Below are positions 6,170 to 12,986 of a DNA stretch of 15,374 bases, piece after piece. Below the pieces are notes generated by a model, which saw only the letters and a list, made by a program, of their open reading frames with translations, did no database searches and was not told where the DNA came from. The stretch is from an uncultured Mesorhizobium sp. (lineage in GTDB: Bacteria; Pseudomonadota; Alphaproteobacteria; Rhizobiales; Rhizobiaceae), in contig CATMOC010000022.1 in the NCBI GenBank assembly GCA_950071955.1, forward strand, positions 1 through 15,374, read 5' to 3'. The translations under genes and the position numbers were made by a program. How positions within the stretch are numbered: the stretch's first letter is position 1; every line of letters begins with the position of its first letter.

Positions 6170-6742
6170 CTAGTCGCGCTCGCTTGAAGGCTTTCCGCCG
6201 TGCTCATCCTCCCAGCGGCGGCGGGCCGCCTCCAGGTCGGCGGAAATGCCGGAAGCGCGCGCCTTCGGCAAGGATGGCAGTACCGATCCGATCCCGCTCG
6301 CGGCAAGCAGCGCATCCCCCATGATCTTGAGCGCGACCGGCCAACCCTTGCCGTGCTCGCGCTCGGCCTCGGCGTCCGGGAAACCGGTCTGGACGAGCTC
6401 GATGCGAGTGCCGTCACCATCGGGCGAAAAATCGACCGATACCGTGGAGTGAAAGTCAGTCCCGGCGAAGAGATAGGAGTAACTCAGCCGCCGCTCGGGC
6501 TCGACCTCGTGATAGACGCCCCACGGATGCTCGATCACGCCCGTCTTGCGGTTTTCCAGCCGCCAGAGCCCTCCGGGGCGCAGGTCGAGTTCGAGCACGC
6601 TTGCGCGAAAACCATGCGAGGAGGCAAACCATACCGAGACGCAGTCCGGATCGGTCCAGACTTGCCACACCAGGTCGGGCGCGGCGGCGAAACGGCGCGT
6701 GAGGCGAAGCACGTTGTGGCGGCGGTCCGCGGGGGCGGTCAT
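6170..6742 (-). CDS. SRPBCC (AHSA1-type) ligand-binding domain protein
   Basis: A 190-residue protein of the SRPBCC/START-like superfamily, Activator of Hsp90 ATPase homologue 1-like group. These fold as a helix-grip cup around a hydrophobic ligand; the ligand of the bacterial stand-alone members is mostly unknown. Typical segments are the opening strand LRLTRRFAAAPDLVWQVW with the following DPDCVSVWF (family pattern 'W-dp--l--Wf'), the middle LRPGGLWRLE, and a C-terminal helix starting at GWPVALKIMGDALLA. The start at 6742 is chosen because it overlaps the ArsR stop by four bases (ATGA), which implies translational coupling; the longer frame to 6880 is the ArsR gene read in another frame. 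ArsR-SRPBCC pairs are a recurrent bacterial arrangement in which the repressor controls the binding protein. Confidence 0.9.
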   Translation of the reverse strand: MTAPADRRHNVLRLTRRFAAAPDLVWQVWTDPDCVSVWFASSHGFRASVLELDLRPGGLWRLENRKTGVIEHPWGVYHEVEPERRLSYSYLFAGTDFHSTVSVDFSPDGDGTRIELVQTGFPDAEAEREHGKGWPVALKIMGDALLAASGIGSVLPSLPKARASGISADLEAARRRWEDEHGGKPSSERD

Positions 6743-7083
6743 GGCGTTCCTCCCTTGTCGCGCGGCGCGGCCATTCCGGCCAGAAACGCGTCCATCCGTC
6801 CGAAGGTATCTTCCCAGTCGGCGCGGCAACGGTCGATCCAGCCGCTCGCCGCGTCGAGCCCCCGCGGCGCGATGCGGCAAGGTCGCGTCTGTGCCTCGCG
6901 CCCGCGCTCGATCAGCCCAGCCTGCTGCAGAACCTTGAGGTGTTTGGAGATTGCGGGCTGGCTCATCCCGCGGCCTTCGACGAGTTGGCTCACCGTGCGC
7001 TCGCCGAGCGCAAGTTCCGCCAGAATCGCCCGGCGGGTCGGGTCGGCCAGTGCCGAGAAAGTCTGAGAGAGTGGATCAGGCAT
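6739..7083 (-). CDS. ArsR/SmtB-family winged-helix repressor
   Basis: A 114-residue ArsR-family DNA-binding protein. The winged helix-turn-helix spans about residues 8-75, with the ADPTRRAILAEL helix and the recognition helix in MSQPAISKHLKVLQQAGLIER. The CxC metal site of classic arsenic or cadmium sensors (ELCVC) is absent; the helix there reads TVSQLVEGRG. It is thus of the non-metal-sensing type commonly paired with SRPBCC proteins. The start at 7083 is just downstream of a strong promoter lying within a large dyad (7086-7121), pointing to auto-repression. The leader would be very short with only a weak ribosome site (CGGAT). The next gene begins inside its stop codon. Confidence 0.95.
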   Translation of the reverse strand: MPDPLSQTFSALADPTRRAILAELALGERTVSQLVEGRGMSQPAISKHLKVLQQAGLIERGREAQTRPCRIAPRGLDAASGWIDRCRADWEDTFGRMDAFLAGMAAPRDKGGTP

Positions 7084-7085
7084 TA

Positions 7086-7121
7086 GTATATCCGTTCAGT
7101 TATATAACTTATCGGATATAC
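7086..7121. promoter_or_regulatory. Large dyad operator of the arsR-SRPBCC operon
   Basis: Outer arms GTATATCCG (7086-7094) and CGGATATAC (7113-7121) share their centre with an inner perfect 12-bp palindrome AGTTATATAACT (7098-7109); 16 of 18 base pairs of the 36-bp dyad match. It is AT-rich against GC-rich surroundings and covers the likely -10 element and transcription start, as expected for ArsR-family auto-repression. Confidence 0.85.
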
Positions 7122-7136
7122 ACTTGCTGATGTCAA
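7108..7136 (-). promoter_or_regulatory. Sigma-70-type promoter of arsR
   Basis: On the minus strand a consensus -35 TTGACA (7131-7136) is followed after 17 bases by GATAAG (7108-7113), matching four of six -10 positions. The -10 lies inside the dyad operator. The predicted transcript would begin only about 18-20 bases before the arsR start codon. Confidence 0.75.
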
Positions 7137-7219
7137 GCCAAACGTCGCCTGGGCGCTGGCGCGCGCGACCGGATGAGGTCGGTTGGCCAGCCGCTCCGGA
7201 GCGGCCGCCGCGTCCCGTG

Positions 7220-7363
7220 TCAGCTCTTCTTGCGCGCCAGCGTCGAGGTACCGCTCGTCGCCTGCTTGATCTGGCTGCCGAGCGTCGGTTCGGCCTTTGC
7301 AGCCACCTTCTCCTGCTTCGGCTTCCTGATTTCGCGGCTGCTGCGTTTCTGACCCTTAGCCAT
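7220..7363 (-). CDS. 47-residue basic hypothetical protein
   Basis: A very small protein beginning MAKGQKRSSREIRKPKQEK and ending TLARKKS. It is strongly basic (many Lys/Arg), lacks hydrophobic segments and looks largely disordered. I recall similar small 'MAKGQKRS-REIRKPK' proteins in alphaproteobacteria, without known function. The start is supported by AAAGGAC eight bases upstream and by an 8-base overlap with the end of the preceding 100-residue gene, which suggests translational coupling. It is the last gene of a three-gene run (85, 100 and 47 residues). Nucleic-acid or ribosome association would fit its charge, but this is a guess. Confidence 0.8.
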   Translation of the reverse strand: MAKGQKRSSREIRKPKQEKVAAKAEPTLGSQIKQATSGTSTLARKKS

Positions 7364-7658
7364 GACCGAACGTCCTTTCGATGAGTGAAGCATCCGTCGA
7401 GGTTTCGCGGATGGCTTCGAGTTCGCTCTGAGAGGTCACGCGCTCATGGCGCTCCTCGTCGTTGCGGATGCGGTACTGGGGCGAGTCGCCGCGCGGCGGA
7501 AGGGTGCGCGTGACGTGATAGATTTCCGCCAACGCGGCTGGCTGGCCGAAGCCGCCGCGGAAGCGGACCGCCTGGCCGATGGCGAAGAGATGCGTGGGCA
7601 CCTCGCGGCGGGCGGGTCGAGCGGCCAGCGGCCGAGTCCTGATCGGTGTCGTGGTCAT
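7356..7658 (-). CDS. 100-residue conserved hypothetical protein
   Basis: A 100-residue protein without a recognised named domain. After a basic, Arg/Pro-rich N-terminus (about residues 1-20) comes a compact segment HLFAIGQAVRFRGGFG...YHVTRTLPPRGDSPQYRIRNDEERHERVTSQSELEAI. Short beta-strands and glycines recall small SH3-like barrels. I recall similar proteins as conserved hypotheticals in Rhizobiales. The ATG at 7658 overlaps the stop of the 85-residue gene (ATGA) and has an AAAGGACC ribosome site; the longer frame to 7775 is a shadow of that gene. Its stop overlaps the start of the 47-residue gene. Being translationally coupled, the three products are likely made together. Confidence 0.82.
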   Translation of the reverse strand: MTTTPIRTRPLAARPARREVPTHLFAIGQAVRFRGGFGQPAALAEIYHVTRTLPPRGDSPQYRIRNDEERHERVTSQSELEAIRETSTDASLIERTFGHG

Positions 7659-7912
7659 GTCTGGTCCTTTTTCAGTGCGGCGTCGAGATCGCCGGGAGTG
7701 ATGGGCACCATGCGCCGCATGGTCGAGCGAACTCCGATCGCGGGCAGATGGATGAAAGCGCCGACGCGTAGCCATGCCGTGCGAGAAACCCCCTCGATCG
7801 CCTCCTCGTCATGATCGACGAGATAGTCTCCGGCCGGTTGCGGCGCATCGAAGCCGGGCAGCAGGAAGGCGGAGGAGAAGGAGACGGTGGTCTGCGTGGT
7901 TCGTGTCGTCAC
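7655..7912 (-). CDS. 85-residue hypothetical protein, GTG start
   Basis: First gene of the small-gene trio, 85 residues. It opens TTRTTQTTVSFSSAFLLPG, then QPAGDYLVDHDEEAIEG, SRTAWLRVGAFIHLPA and a basic C-terminus; the pattern suggests a small beta-rich fold without membrane segments. I recall proteins with the 'PAG-Y-V-TDEE-IEG-S--A--R' pattern as rhizobial hypotheticals; function unknown. The start codon is GTG (7910-7912) with a purine-rich GGGGGAG six bases upstream. Its stop overlaps the next start by four bases. No clear promoter was found in the 328 bases upstream. Confidence 0.8.
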   Translation of the reverse strand: MTTRTTQTTVSFSSAFLLPGFDAPQPAGDYLVDHDEEAIEGVSRTAWLRVGAFIHLPAIGVRSTMRRMVPITPGDLDAALKKDQT

Positions 7913-8240
7913 GGTCGGCTCCCCCGCGGCAACGCGAGCGGGCCGCTTGATTGTTCATGTCCGAACCGGAACGCCGCCGGACTGCCAGTACATCCGTGGT
8001 CAGCGCCGGGGCTTGTTTCCGTGTCCGGACAGAACGACCAGCCGCGCCTTCCGGCGCATGCGGTCGTGTTCGTGAATTCGGGGGTGAATGGCGGGTCTCT
8101 GACACCGCAACAGCCAAGTCGGCCAAATCAACGCATTTATCAGATACGCCTTGTGCGGAGGGAATGCAAGAGCGGCGATCGTGCCGAAGTGGTGGAGCCG
8201 GCGCTAAGACGACCGATGTGCACCCTTGCGGGCGCGCCGT
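7913..8240. other. Gene-free stretch upstream of the small-gene trio
   Basis: These 328 bases lie between the purD stop and the GTG start of the 85-residue gene, both on the minus strand. I see no gene, no T-run terminator and no convincing promoter. A short palindrome, TGTCCGGACA (8022-8031), and a weak -35/-10-like pair near 8130-8165 on the minus strand are the only signals. Frames here lack family features and appear to be shadows. Confidence 0.5.
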
Positions 8241-9521
8241 TCAGGCGCCCGCCCGCTCCCGGTCGATCTCGCGCCAGCCGATGTCGCGGCGGCAGAAGCC
8301 CTCCGGCCAGTCGATACGGTCGACCGCGGCATAGGCTTTTTCGCGCGCATCGGCCACGGTGCGGCCGGTCGCGGTGACGTTCAGCACGCGGCCTCCGTTC
8401 GCAACGATTGCGCCGTCCCTTTCGACGGTGCCGGCATGGAAGATCTCGACGCCGCCGGCCGCCGCTTCGGCCAGGCCGCGGATCGTGCTGCCCTTCTCCG
8501 GCGTGCCGGGATAGCCAGGCGCCGCCATGACGACGGTGAGCGCCGCCTCGTCGCGCCAGCGGACCGACATGTGCCCAAGCTGCCCGTCGGCCGCGGCCTT
8601 CAAGAGCACCAGAAGGTCGTCCTTCAGCCGCATCATCAGCACCTGGCATTCGGGATCGCCGAAGCGGACGTTGTATTCGATGAGCTTGGGCCCGTCGGCC
8701 GTAAGCATCAGCCCGGCGTAGAGCACGCCGGAGAACGGCGCGCCGGCCTCGGCCATGCCGCGCATGGTGGGCTCGACGATCTCGCGCATCACCCGGTCGA
8801 CGAGTGCCGGCGTCATGACCGAGGCCGGCGAATAGGCGCCCATGCCGCCGGTGTTCGGCCCCGTGTCGCCGTCGCCGACGCGCTTGTGGTCCTGCGCCGT
8901 GCCGAAGGGCAGCGCCACCTTGCCGTCGCACAGGCAGAAGAAGCTCGCCTCCTCGCCGGTGAGAAATTCCTCGACTACCACCTCCGCGCCGGCTCCGCCG
9001 AAGGCGCCGTCGAAACAGTCGTCCACGGCAGAGAGCGCCTCGTCGAGCGTCGTGGCGACGGTCACACCCTTGCCGGCCGCGAGCCCGTCGGCCTTGACCA
9101 CGACGGGCGCGCCGACCTCTCTCACATATGCCCTGGCCTCCGGCGCGTCGTCGAAGCGCCGATAGGCGGCGGTCGGGATGCCCATGCGGGCGCAGAGGTC
9201 CTTCGTGAATCCCTTGGAGCCTTCGAGCCTTGCGGCCTCGGCCGAGGGACCGAAGACAGCTACCCCGCCGGCGCGCAGGTGGTCGGCGAGCCCCGCCACC
9301 AGCGGCGCCTCGGGCCCGACCACGACGAGATCGATCGCATGTGCGCGGCAGAAGGCGAGCACCGCCTCGTGATCGGCGGTGTCCAGCGCCACGCATTCGG
9401 CATCGCGCGCGATGCCGGGATTCCCCGGCGCGGCGTAGAGCTTCGTCAGCATGGGCGAAGCGGCGAGCTTCCAGGCCAGCGCATGTTCGCGTCCGCCCGA
9501 CCCGATCAGAAGCACGTTCAT
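8241..9521 (-). CDS. purD: Phosphoribosylamine-glycine ligase (GAR synthetase)
   Basis: PurD, the second enzyme of de novo purine synthesis, joins glycine to 5-phosphoribosylamine with ATP. It is full length at 426 residues. Landmarks in order are the N-terminal [15 protein letters not shown] (5-19), APGNPG (31-36), the ATP-grasp loop [11 protein letters not shown] (143-153), [21 protein letters not shown] (from 212) and the family signature RFGDPECQ (286-293), which carries metal/ATP ligands. A ribosome site AGGAA lies about ten bases before the ATG. It is divergent from ubiA across 173 bases in which I see no strong regulator site, and no purine-repressor or riboswitch element was recognised. 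Confidence 0.98.
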   Translation of the reverse strand: MNVLLIGSGGREHALAWKLAASPMLTKLYAAPGNPGIARDAECVALDTADHEAVLAFCRAHAIDLVVVGPEAPLVAGLADHLRAGGVAVFGPSAEAARLEGSKGFTKDLCARMGIPTAAYRRFDDAPEARAYVREVGAPVVVKADGLAAGKGVTVATTLDEALSAVDDCFDGAFGGAGAEVVVEEFLTGEEASFFCLCDGKVALPFGTAQDHKRVGDGDTGPNTGGMGAYSPASVMTPALVDRVMREIVEPTMRGMAEAGAPFSGVLYAGLMLTADGPKLIEYNVRFGDPECQVLMMRLKDDLLVLLKAAADGQLGHMSVRWRDEAALTVVMAAPGYPGTPEKGSTIRGLAEAAAGGVEIFHAGTVERDGAIVANGGRVLNVTATGRTVADAREKAYAAVDRIDWPEGFCRRDIGWREIDRERAGA

Positions 9522-9694
9522 TGTCGCCGGTTCCTGCTCATCACCTGTCGCGGGACCGCCTAGGCTGCCGGGCGGGAAGGGTCAAGCGAAAGCGGCCGTT
9601 GCCCTGCCGGAGAGACCGGAAGGCGGTGGCCGGGGAGAAGAAACGCGCGGCGCCTTCCCTTGACGCCACCGCCCTGCCCTGCCACTCCACCGGC

Positions 9695-10678
9695 ATGGAG
9701 ACGATCCAATCCCGCGACGCGCAGGGGCGCGTCGCCGACGCGCCGAGCCGGCACTGGGTCTACCGCGTCCTGCCGCCGCGGTTCTGGCCCTATGCGCAGC
9801 TCGCACGGTGGGACCGGCCGATCGGCTGGCAGCTCCTGCTCTGGCCATGCTGGTGGTCGGCGGCACTCGCGGCAATCGCATACGCCCGGCCGGGCGATCC
9901 GGTGATGAGCCTCCTGCCTAACCCGTGGCACCTGGTGCTCTTCCTCGCCGGCGCGATGGCGATGCGCGGCGCCGGCTGCACCTTCAACGACCTCGCCGAC
10001 GAAGACATCGACGCCCGCGTCGAGCGAACGCGCTCGCGGCCGTTGCCGGCCGGCAAGGTCACGCGCCGGCAGGCCTGGACCTTCCTGGTCGCGCAGGCGC
10101 TCATCGGGCTTGCCGTGCTCGTGCAGTTCAACGGCTTCACCATCCTGCTCGGCATCGCCTCGCTGGCCGTCGTTGCGATCTATCCGTTCATGAAGCGCTT
10201 CACCGACTGGCCGCAGTTCGGCCTGGGGCTCGCCTTCTCCTGGGGCGCGCTGATGGGCTGGGCCGCCGCCTTCGGGGAACTCGGCTCGCCAGCGCTCCTG
10301 CTTTACGCCGGCTCGATCCTGTGGGTGATCGGCTACGACACGATCTACGCCCACCAGGACAAGGAAGACGATGCCGTGGTCGGCGTGCGCTCCACGGCGC
10401 GGCTCTTCGGGGCACGGACGAAGCCCTGGCTGATCGGCCTCTATGGCGGCGCGCTGGTGCTGATGGGGGCGGCCTGCGCCTCCGCCATGGCGCCGTTTCC
10501 CGCGCTTGCGGGGCTTCTGGCGGCGGGTGCCCACATGATGCGGCAGGTGCAGGCGCTCGACATCGACGATCCCGACCAGTGCCTTCGCCTGTTCCGGTCG
10601 AACAATGTGGTGGGCTGGCTCGTCTTTCTCGGCTTTGTCGGGGCCGGAATCTGGGCGGCGATCAGCCCGCGGTTCTGA
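9695..10678 (+). CDS. ubiA: 4-hydroxybenzoate polyprenyltransferase
   Basis: UbiA, an integral membrane prenyltransferase that attaches the polyprenyl tail to 4-hydroxybenzoate in ubiquinone synthesis. It has 327 residues, with about eight or nine hydrophobic helices after an approximately 40-residue cytoplasmic N-terminus. The two Asp-rich Mg-diphosphate motifs are NDLADEDID (98-106) and YDTIYAHQDKEDD (214-226). ARWDRPIGWQLLLWPCWW is characteristic of the 4-hydroxybenzoate group. I chose the ATG at 9695 because METIQSRDAQGRVADAP is a normal rhizobial N-terminus; the open frame continues upstream to 9230 only as antisense to purD. No good ribosome site precedes the ATG, which is odd. It converges on the DUF6101-like gene, 15 bases away. 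Confidence 0.95.
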   Translation: METIQSRDAQGRVADAPSRHWVYRVLPPRFWPYAQLARWDRPIGWQLLLWPCWWSAALAAIAYARPGDPVMSLLPNPWHLVLFLAGAMAMRGAGCTFNDLADEDIDARVERTRSRPLPAGKVTRRQAWTFLVAQALIGLAVLVQFNGFTILLGIASLAVVAIYPFMKRFTDWPQFGLGLAFSWGALMGWAAAFGELGSPALLLYAGSILWVIGYDTIYAHQDKEDDAVVGVRSTARLFGARTKPWLIGLYGGALVLMGAACASAMAPFPALAGLLAAGAHMMRQVQALDIDDPDQCLRLFRSNNVVGWLVFLGFVGAGIWAAISPRF

Positions 10679-10693
10679 ACGGGAACGCGCCCC

Positions 10694-11260
10694 TCAGGAG
10701 CGCGCGATGATTTCCTCGCCCCGGATGACGAGGCGCAGACCGAGCGTCGCGGTCTTGCGGCGGGCGAGGAAGCGCGGGCGGCGCGGCTGCGAGCCGGTGC
10801 GCTTGCGGCGCCCGACCGGCGCGGCCCGGGCCGCTGCGGAAAGCGATTCCTCCAGCGTGCGGGCGATGCCGTCCGCCTCTATCAGGAGCATCGGCAACCC
10901 GTAGGCATCGGCCCAGGCGCGCCAGTCGGCAGCGACATCGTCGAGATCGTAGGCGACCAGCAGCGGAATGCACAGCATCGGGTCGGAATGCAGGAGTTCA
11001 AGCGTGACCGTCACGCCGCCGCCCCCGTCCTCGATCGCACGCGCGGCGACGCCCCTGAAGGTGCGCGCCGGTAACAGGATCGACACGGGCAGTCCCGAGC
11101 GCTCGAGCATCCGCCGCATCACCGCGCCGCGCCGGTCGATTGTCACGGACACCTCGCCCATATCGTCGCGAGCGGCGAAGCTCGTCACCTGCGGCAGTCG
11201 GAACGGATCGAGCCGCAATGCGCGGCCAGCCCAGGCGGGGTTGGTCACCGTATTCATCAT
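10694..11260 (-). CDS. DUF6101-like hypothetical protein
   Basis: A 188-residue protein that by memory matches DUF6101, a family of unknown function restricted to Rhizobiales-type bacteria. Supporting segments are the opening RALRLDPFRLPQVTSF, the central VTVTLELLHSDPMLCIPLLV, DWRAWADAYGLPMLLIEADG, the basic RRKRTGSQPRRPRFLARRK and the C-terminal GEEIIARS. No catalytic motif, signal peptide or membrane segment is apparent; the C-terminus is strongly basic. Two adjacent ATG codons (11260 and 11257) follow AGGAAGG, and the second has the better spacing, so the protein may be one residue shorter. It stands alone, about 430 bases downstream of the radical SAM gene and separated from it by a terminator. 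Confidence 0.82.
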   Translation of the reverse strand: MMNTVTNPAWAGRALRLDPFRLPQVTSFAARDDMGEVSVTIDRRGAVMRRMLERSGLPVSILLPARTFRGVAARAIEDGGGGVTVTLELLHSDPMLCIPLLVAYDLDDVAADWRAWADAYGLPMLLIEADGIARTLEESLSAAARAAPVGRRKRTGSQPRRPRFLARRKTATLGLRLVIRGEEIIARS

Positions 11261-11693
11261 TCGCCTTCCTGCATCCCTGAGAGCCGGTTTTGCGGTCCTC
11301 GCGGGCCGATTTTCCGGCCTCTTTATGTCTTGCAGGCTAGCGTGGCAGCCTTACTGGCGGACTTAAGAAGTTGGGTTAAATTTTGCTGATCTTTTCGATG
11401 GTTAGCGGATTGCAACCAGCGCGCGCGGCAACACCAGCCAGCGTGCGCGGAAAAACCCGGCGCGACGCGCGGACGGGCAGAAAAAAAGAAAAAGCCCTCC
11501 CGGAGGGGCGGACCGGGAGGGCGCCGTCAGGCCAGGGACGGGGGACGGGCCGGACGGAGGGCTACGAAGGGGAGCAGCGGGAGCGTGGCGCAAGGTGCAC
11601 CACGACGTTCAGATCCGCTTCCCGCGCTTCAGGTCTTCGTTTTGTCGGATGTCATGTTTCAGAAGCAGGTGTCCCGCTTTCTGGAGACATGCT
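11261..11693. other. Gene-free stretch between the radical SAM and DUF6101-like genes
   Basis: This 433-base stretch has no credible gene. Right to left it holds the palindromic repeat (11624-11696), a GC-rich segment of about 100 bases, a strong minus-strand terminator (11481-11522) and the AT-richer upstream region of the DUF6101-like gene (11340-11400, including TTTAACCCAACTTCTTAAG on the minus strand). A short RNA ending at the terminator is possible, but no promoter for one was recognised. Confidence 0.55.
11481..11522 (-). terminator. Strong intrinsic terminator, minus strand
   Basis: GCCCTCCCGG (11494-11503) and CCGGGAGGGC (11513-11522) form a perfect 10-bp GC-rich stem with a 9-base loop. 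On the minus strand the stem is followed at once by TTTTTCTTTTTTT (11493-11481), a textbook rho-independent terminator. It would end transcription arriving from the radical SAM gene, whose stop lies 172 bases before it. Confidence 0.92.
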
Positions 11694-11696
11694 TCA
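11624..11696. repeat. Diverged copy of a Rhizobiales-type palindromic intergenic repeat
   Basis: On the minus strand this begins AGCATGTCTCCAGAAAGC and ends ACGAAGACCTGAAGCGC. The layout closely resembles the dispersed intergenic element I recall from Rhizobium and Mesorhizobium genomes (AGCATGTCTCCC...GACATGC...AAAGACCTAAAGCGC). It has internal dyad symmetry: ATGTC (11649-11653) with GACAT (11686-11690), and CAGAAGC (11660-11666) with GCTTTCTG (11676-11683, one bulge). It overlaps the stop codon of the radical SAM gene. Only one copy lies in the window, so repeat status rests on recollection. Confidence 0.6.
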
Positions 11697-12848
11697 AAGC
11701 AGCATCATCTGTTCGCCGGCGCGTGCCGGCGGCTTGAAGAGGTCGATCCGAAGCGTCAGCTTCGAGCGGTTGAGGCCGAGGCGGCGGGCGGCGATCTCGA
11801 AGCGGCGGCCGATCTGCCAGGCATAGGGACCGGTGCCCTTCATGCGAGTTCCCCAGGCGGAATCGTAGTCCTTGCCGTCGCGCATCGAGCGCACCAGAGA
11901 CATCACGTGACGGTAGCGGTCCGGATAGTGCCTGAGCAGCCAGTCCTTGAAGATCGGGCTTACCTCCAGCGGCAACCGCAGGACGATGTAGCCCGCCTCC
12001 CGAGCGCCCATGGCCTCGGCCGATTCGAGGATGCGCTCCACTTCGTGGTCGGTGAGGCCAGGCACGACGGGGGCCACCATGACGGAGACCGGGATACCCG
12101 CGCCGGCCAGCGCCTTCATCGCCTCGAGCCGCCGCGTCGGCGTCGCGGCGCGTGGCTCCATGGTACGGGCGAGCCGGCGGTCCAGCGTCGTGACCGAAAG
12201 TGCCACCTTCGCGAGGCCCTTTTCCGCCATGCGCGCGAGGATGTCGGCATCGCGGGTCACCAGCGCCGACTTGGTGACGATGCCGACCGGATGATCATGC
12301 GCTTCGAGAACCTCGAGCACTTCGCGCATGATGCGGTACTGTTTCTCGATCGGCTGGTAGGGATCGGTGTTGGTGCCGATTGCGATGGTTTTCGCCTGAT
12401 AGCCTTCCTTGCCGAGTTCCCGCTCCAAGAGTTTCGCGGCATCCGGCTTGGAGAAGAGCTTCGATTCGAAATCCAGTCCGGCGGACAGGCCCATGTAGCC
12501 GTGCGTGGGGCGGGCGAAGCAATAGACGCAGCCATGCTCGCAGCCGCGATAGGGATTGATCGAGCGGTCGAAGGAGATGTCGGGGGAGTCGTTGCGCGTG
12601 ATGATGTTGCGCGGTTTCTCTGCCTGGACTTCGGTCTTGAACGGCGGCAGATCCTCCAGCGTGTTCCAGCCGTCGTCAAAGACGTCGCGCCGGATGGCCT
12701 CGAAGCGGCCTGCCGGATTGATCCCCGCGGCGCGGCCCCGCCGGCGTTCGCCGCCGATCCTGACACCGCTTTGTTCAATCATGGCATTGGCCAATCCGCT
12801 GTCTCCGCTTGCAAAAGCGGCAATGTCCGCGCGTGCGATCTGTTCCAT
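11694..12848 (-). CDS. PA0069-family radical SAM protein (SplB/photolyase-like)
   Basis: A 384-residue radical S-adenosylmethionine protein of the PA0069 family, related to the SplB/spore photolyase-like group (COG1533). The [4Fe-4S]/SAM motif is CEHGCVYC (C103, C107, C110), preceded by SFDRSINPYRG. Other family segments are IAIGTNTDPYQPIEKQY, the VGIVTKSALVTRDADIL strand-helix, SVTTLDRRLARTMEPRAATP and, near the C-terminus, KGTGPYAWQIGRRF. The substrate is unknown; a nucleic-acid repair role is often presumed from the SplB relationship. The start at 12848 has a good ribosome site (CGGAGA). An alphaproteobacterial SOS box lies 66 bases upstream over the probable -35, suggesting LexA control. 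The C-terminal end overlaps an intergenic repeat. Confidence 0.93.
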   Translation of the reverse strand: MEQIARADIAAFASGDSGLANAMIEQSGVRIGGERRRGRAAGINPAGRFEAIRRDVFDDGWNTLEDLPPFKTEVQAEKPRNIITRNDSPDISFDRSINPYRGCEHGCVYCFARPTHGYMGLSAGLDFESKLFSKPDAAKLLERELGKEGYQAKTIAIGTNTDPYQPIEKQYRIMREVLEVLEAHDHPVGIVTKSALVTRDADILARMAEKGLAKVALSVTTLDRRLARTMEPRAATPTRRLEAMKALAGAGIPVSVMVAPVVPGLTDHEVERILESAEAMGAREAGYIVLRLPLEVSPIFKDWLLRHYPDRYRHVMSLVRSMRDGKDYDSAWGTRMKGTGPYAWQIGRRFEIAARRLGLNRSKLTLRIDLFKPPARAGEQMMLL

Positions 12849-12895
12849 TTTCGTCTCCGTTCGGCGGCCCGGGAATCGTCGTTTCGATGAAACTA

Positions 12896-12924
12896 TTCCT
12901 ATCGGTGAGATGAGAACAAATCAA
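12896..12924 (-). promoter_or_regulatory. Possible promoter of the radical SAM gene
   Basis: On the minus strand TTGATT (12919-12924) could be the -35 and TAGGAA (12896-12901), 17 bases on, a weak -10. The -35 lies inside the spacer of the SOS box at 12914-12928, so LexA would block polymerase there. Confidence 0.4.
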
Positions 12925-12928
12925 GAAC
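12914..12928. promoter_or_regulatory. LexA (SOS) box, alphaproteobacterial type
   Basis: GAAC-AAATCAA-GAAC exactly fits the alphaproteobacterial LexA site GAAC-N7-GAAC (GTTC-N7-GTTC on the other strand), as established in Rhodobacter, Rhizobium and Caulobacter. It lies between the divergent radical SAM gene (66 bases away) and the GT2-like gene (58 bases away). It could control either or both; the overlap with a -35-like hexamer favours the radical SAM gene. Confidence 0.75.
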
Positions 12929-12986
12929 TTTATCGTTGTGCGGTGCAGCGCTGGAATTCGGCTAATCTTTCGGCTAAGCGGGAGAC

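Noticed and set aside
7913..8040. Possible general-stress sigma factor (EcfG) promoter for the small-gene trio
   Set aside because: GGAAAC- and GGAAC-like sequences exist, but no CGTT-type -10 lies at the required 16-17 base spacing.
8226..9563. A 445-codon plus-strand frame opposite purD
   Set aside because: Antisense shadow of a clear full-length purD with no family features of its own; the same applies to the plus-strand frame at 11595-12890 opposite the radical SAM gene.
9230..9694. Long N-terminal extension of ubiA
   Set aside because: The 155 extra codons run antisense through the start of purD and are Arg/Pro-rich; the ATG at 9695 gives the normal family N-terminus.
11358..11382. CtrA-like box (TTAA...TTAA) upstream of the DUF6101-like gene
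   Set aside because: The half-sites are nine bases apart instead of the seven expected for CtrA (TTAA-N7-TTAA).
11609..11705. Short minus-strand frame ending LKRGKRI, overlapping the end of the radical SAM gene
   Set aside because: It has no start codon or ribosome site and is explained by translation of the palindromic intergenic repeat.
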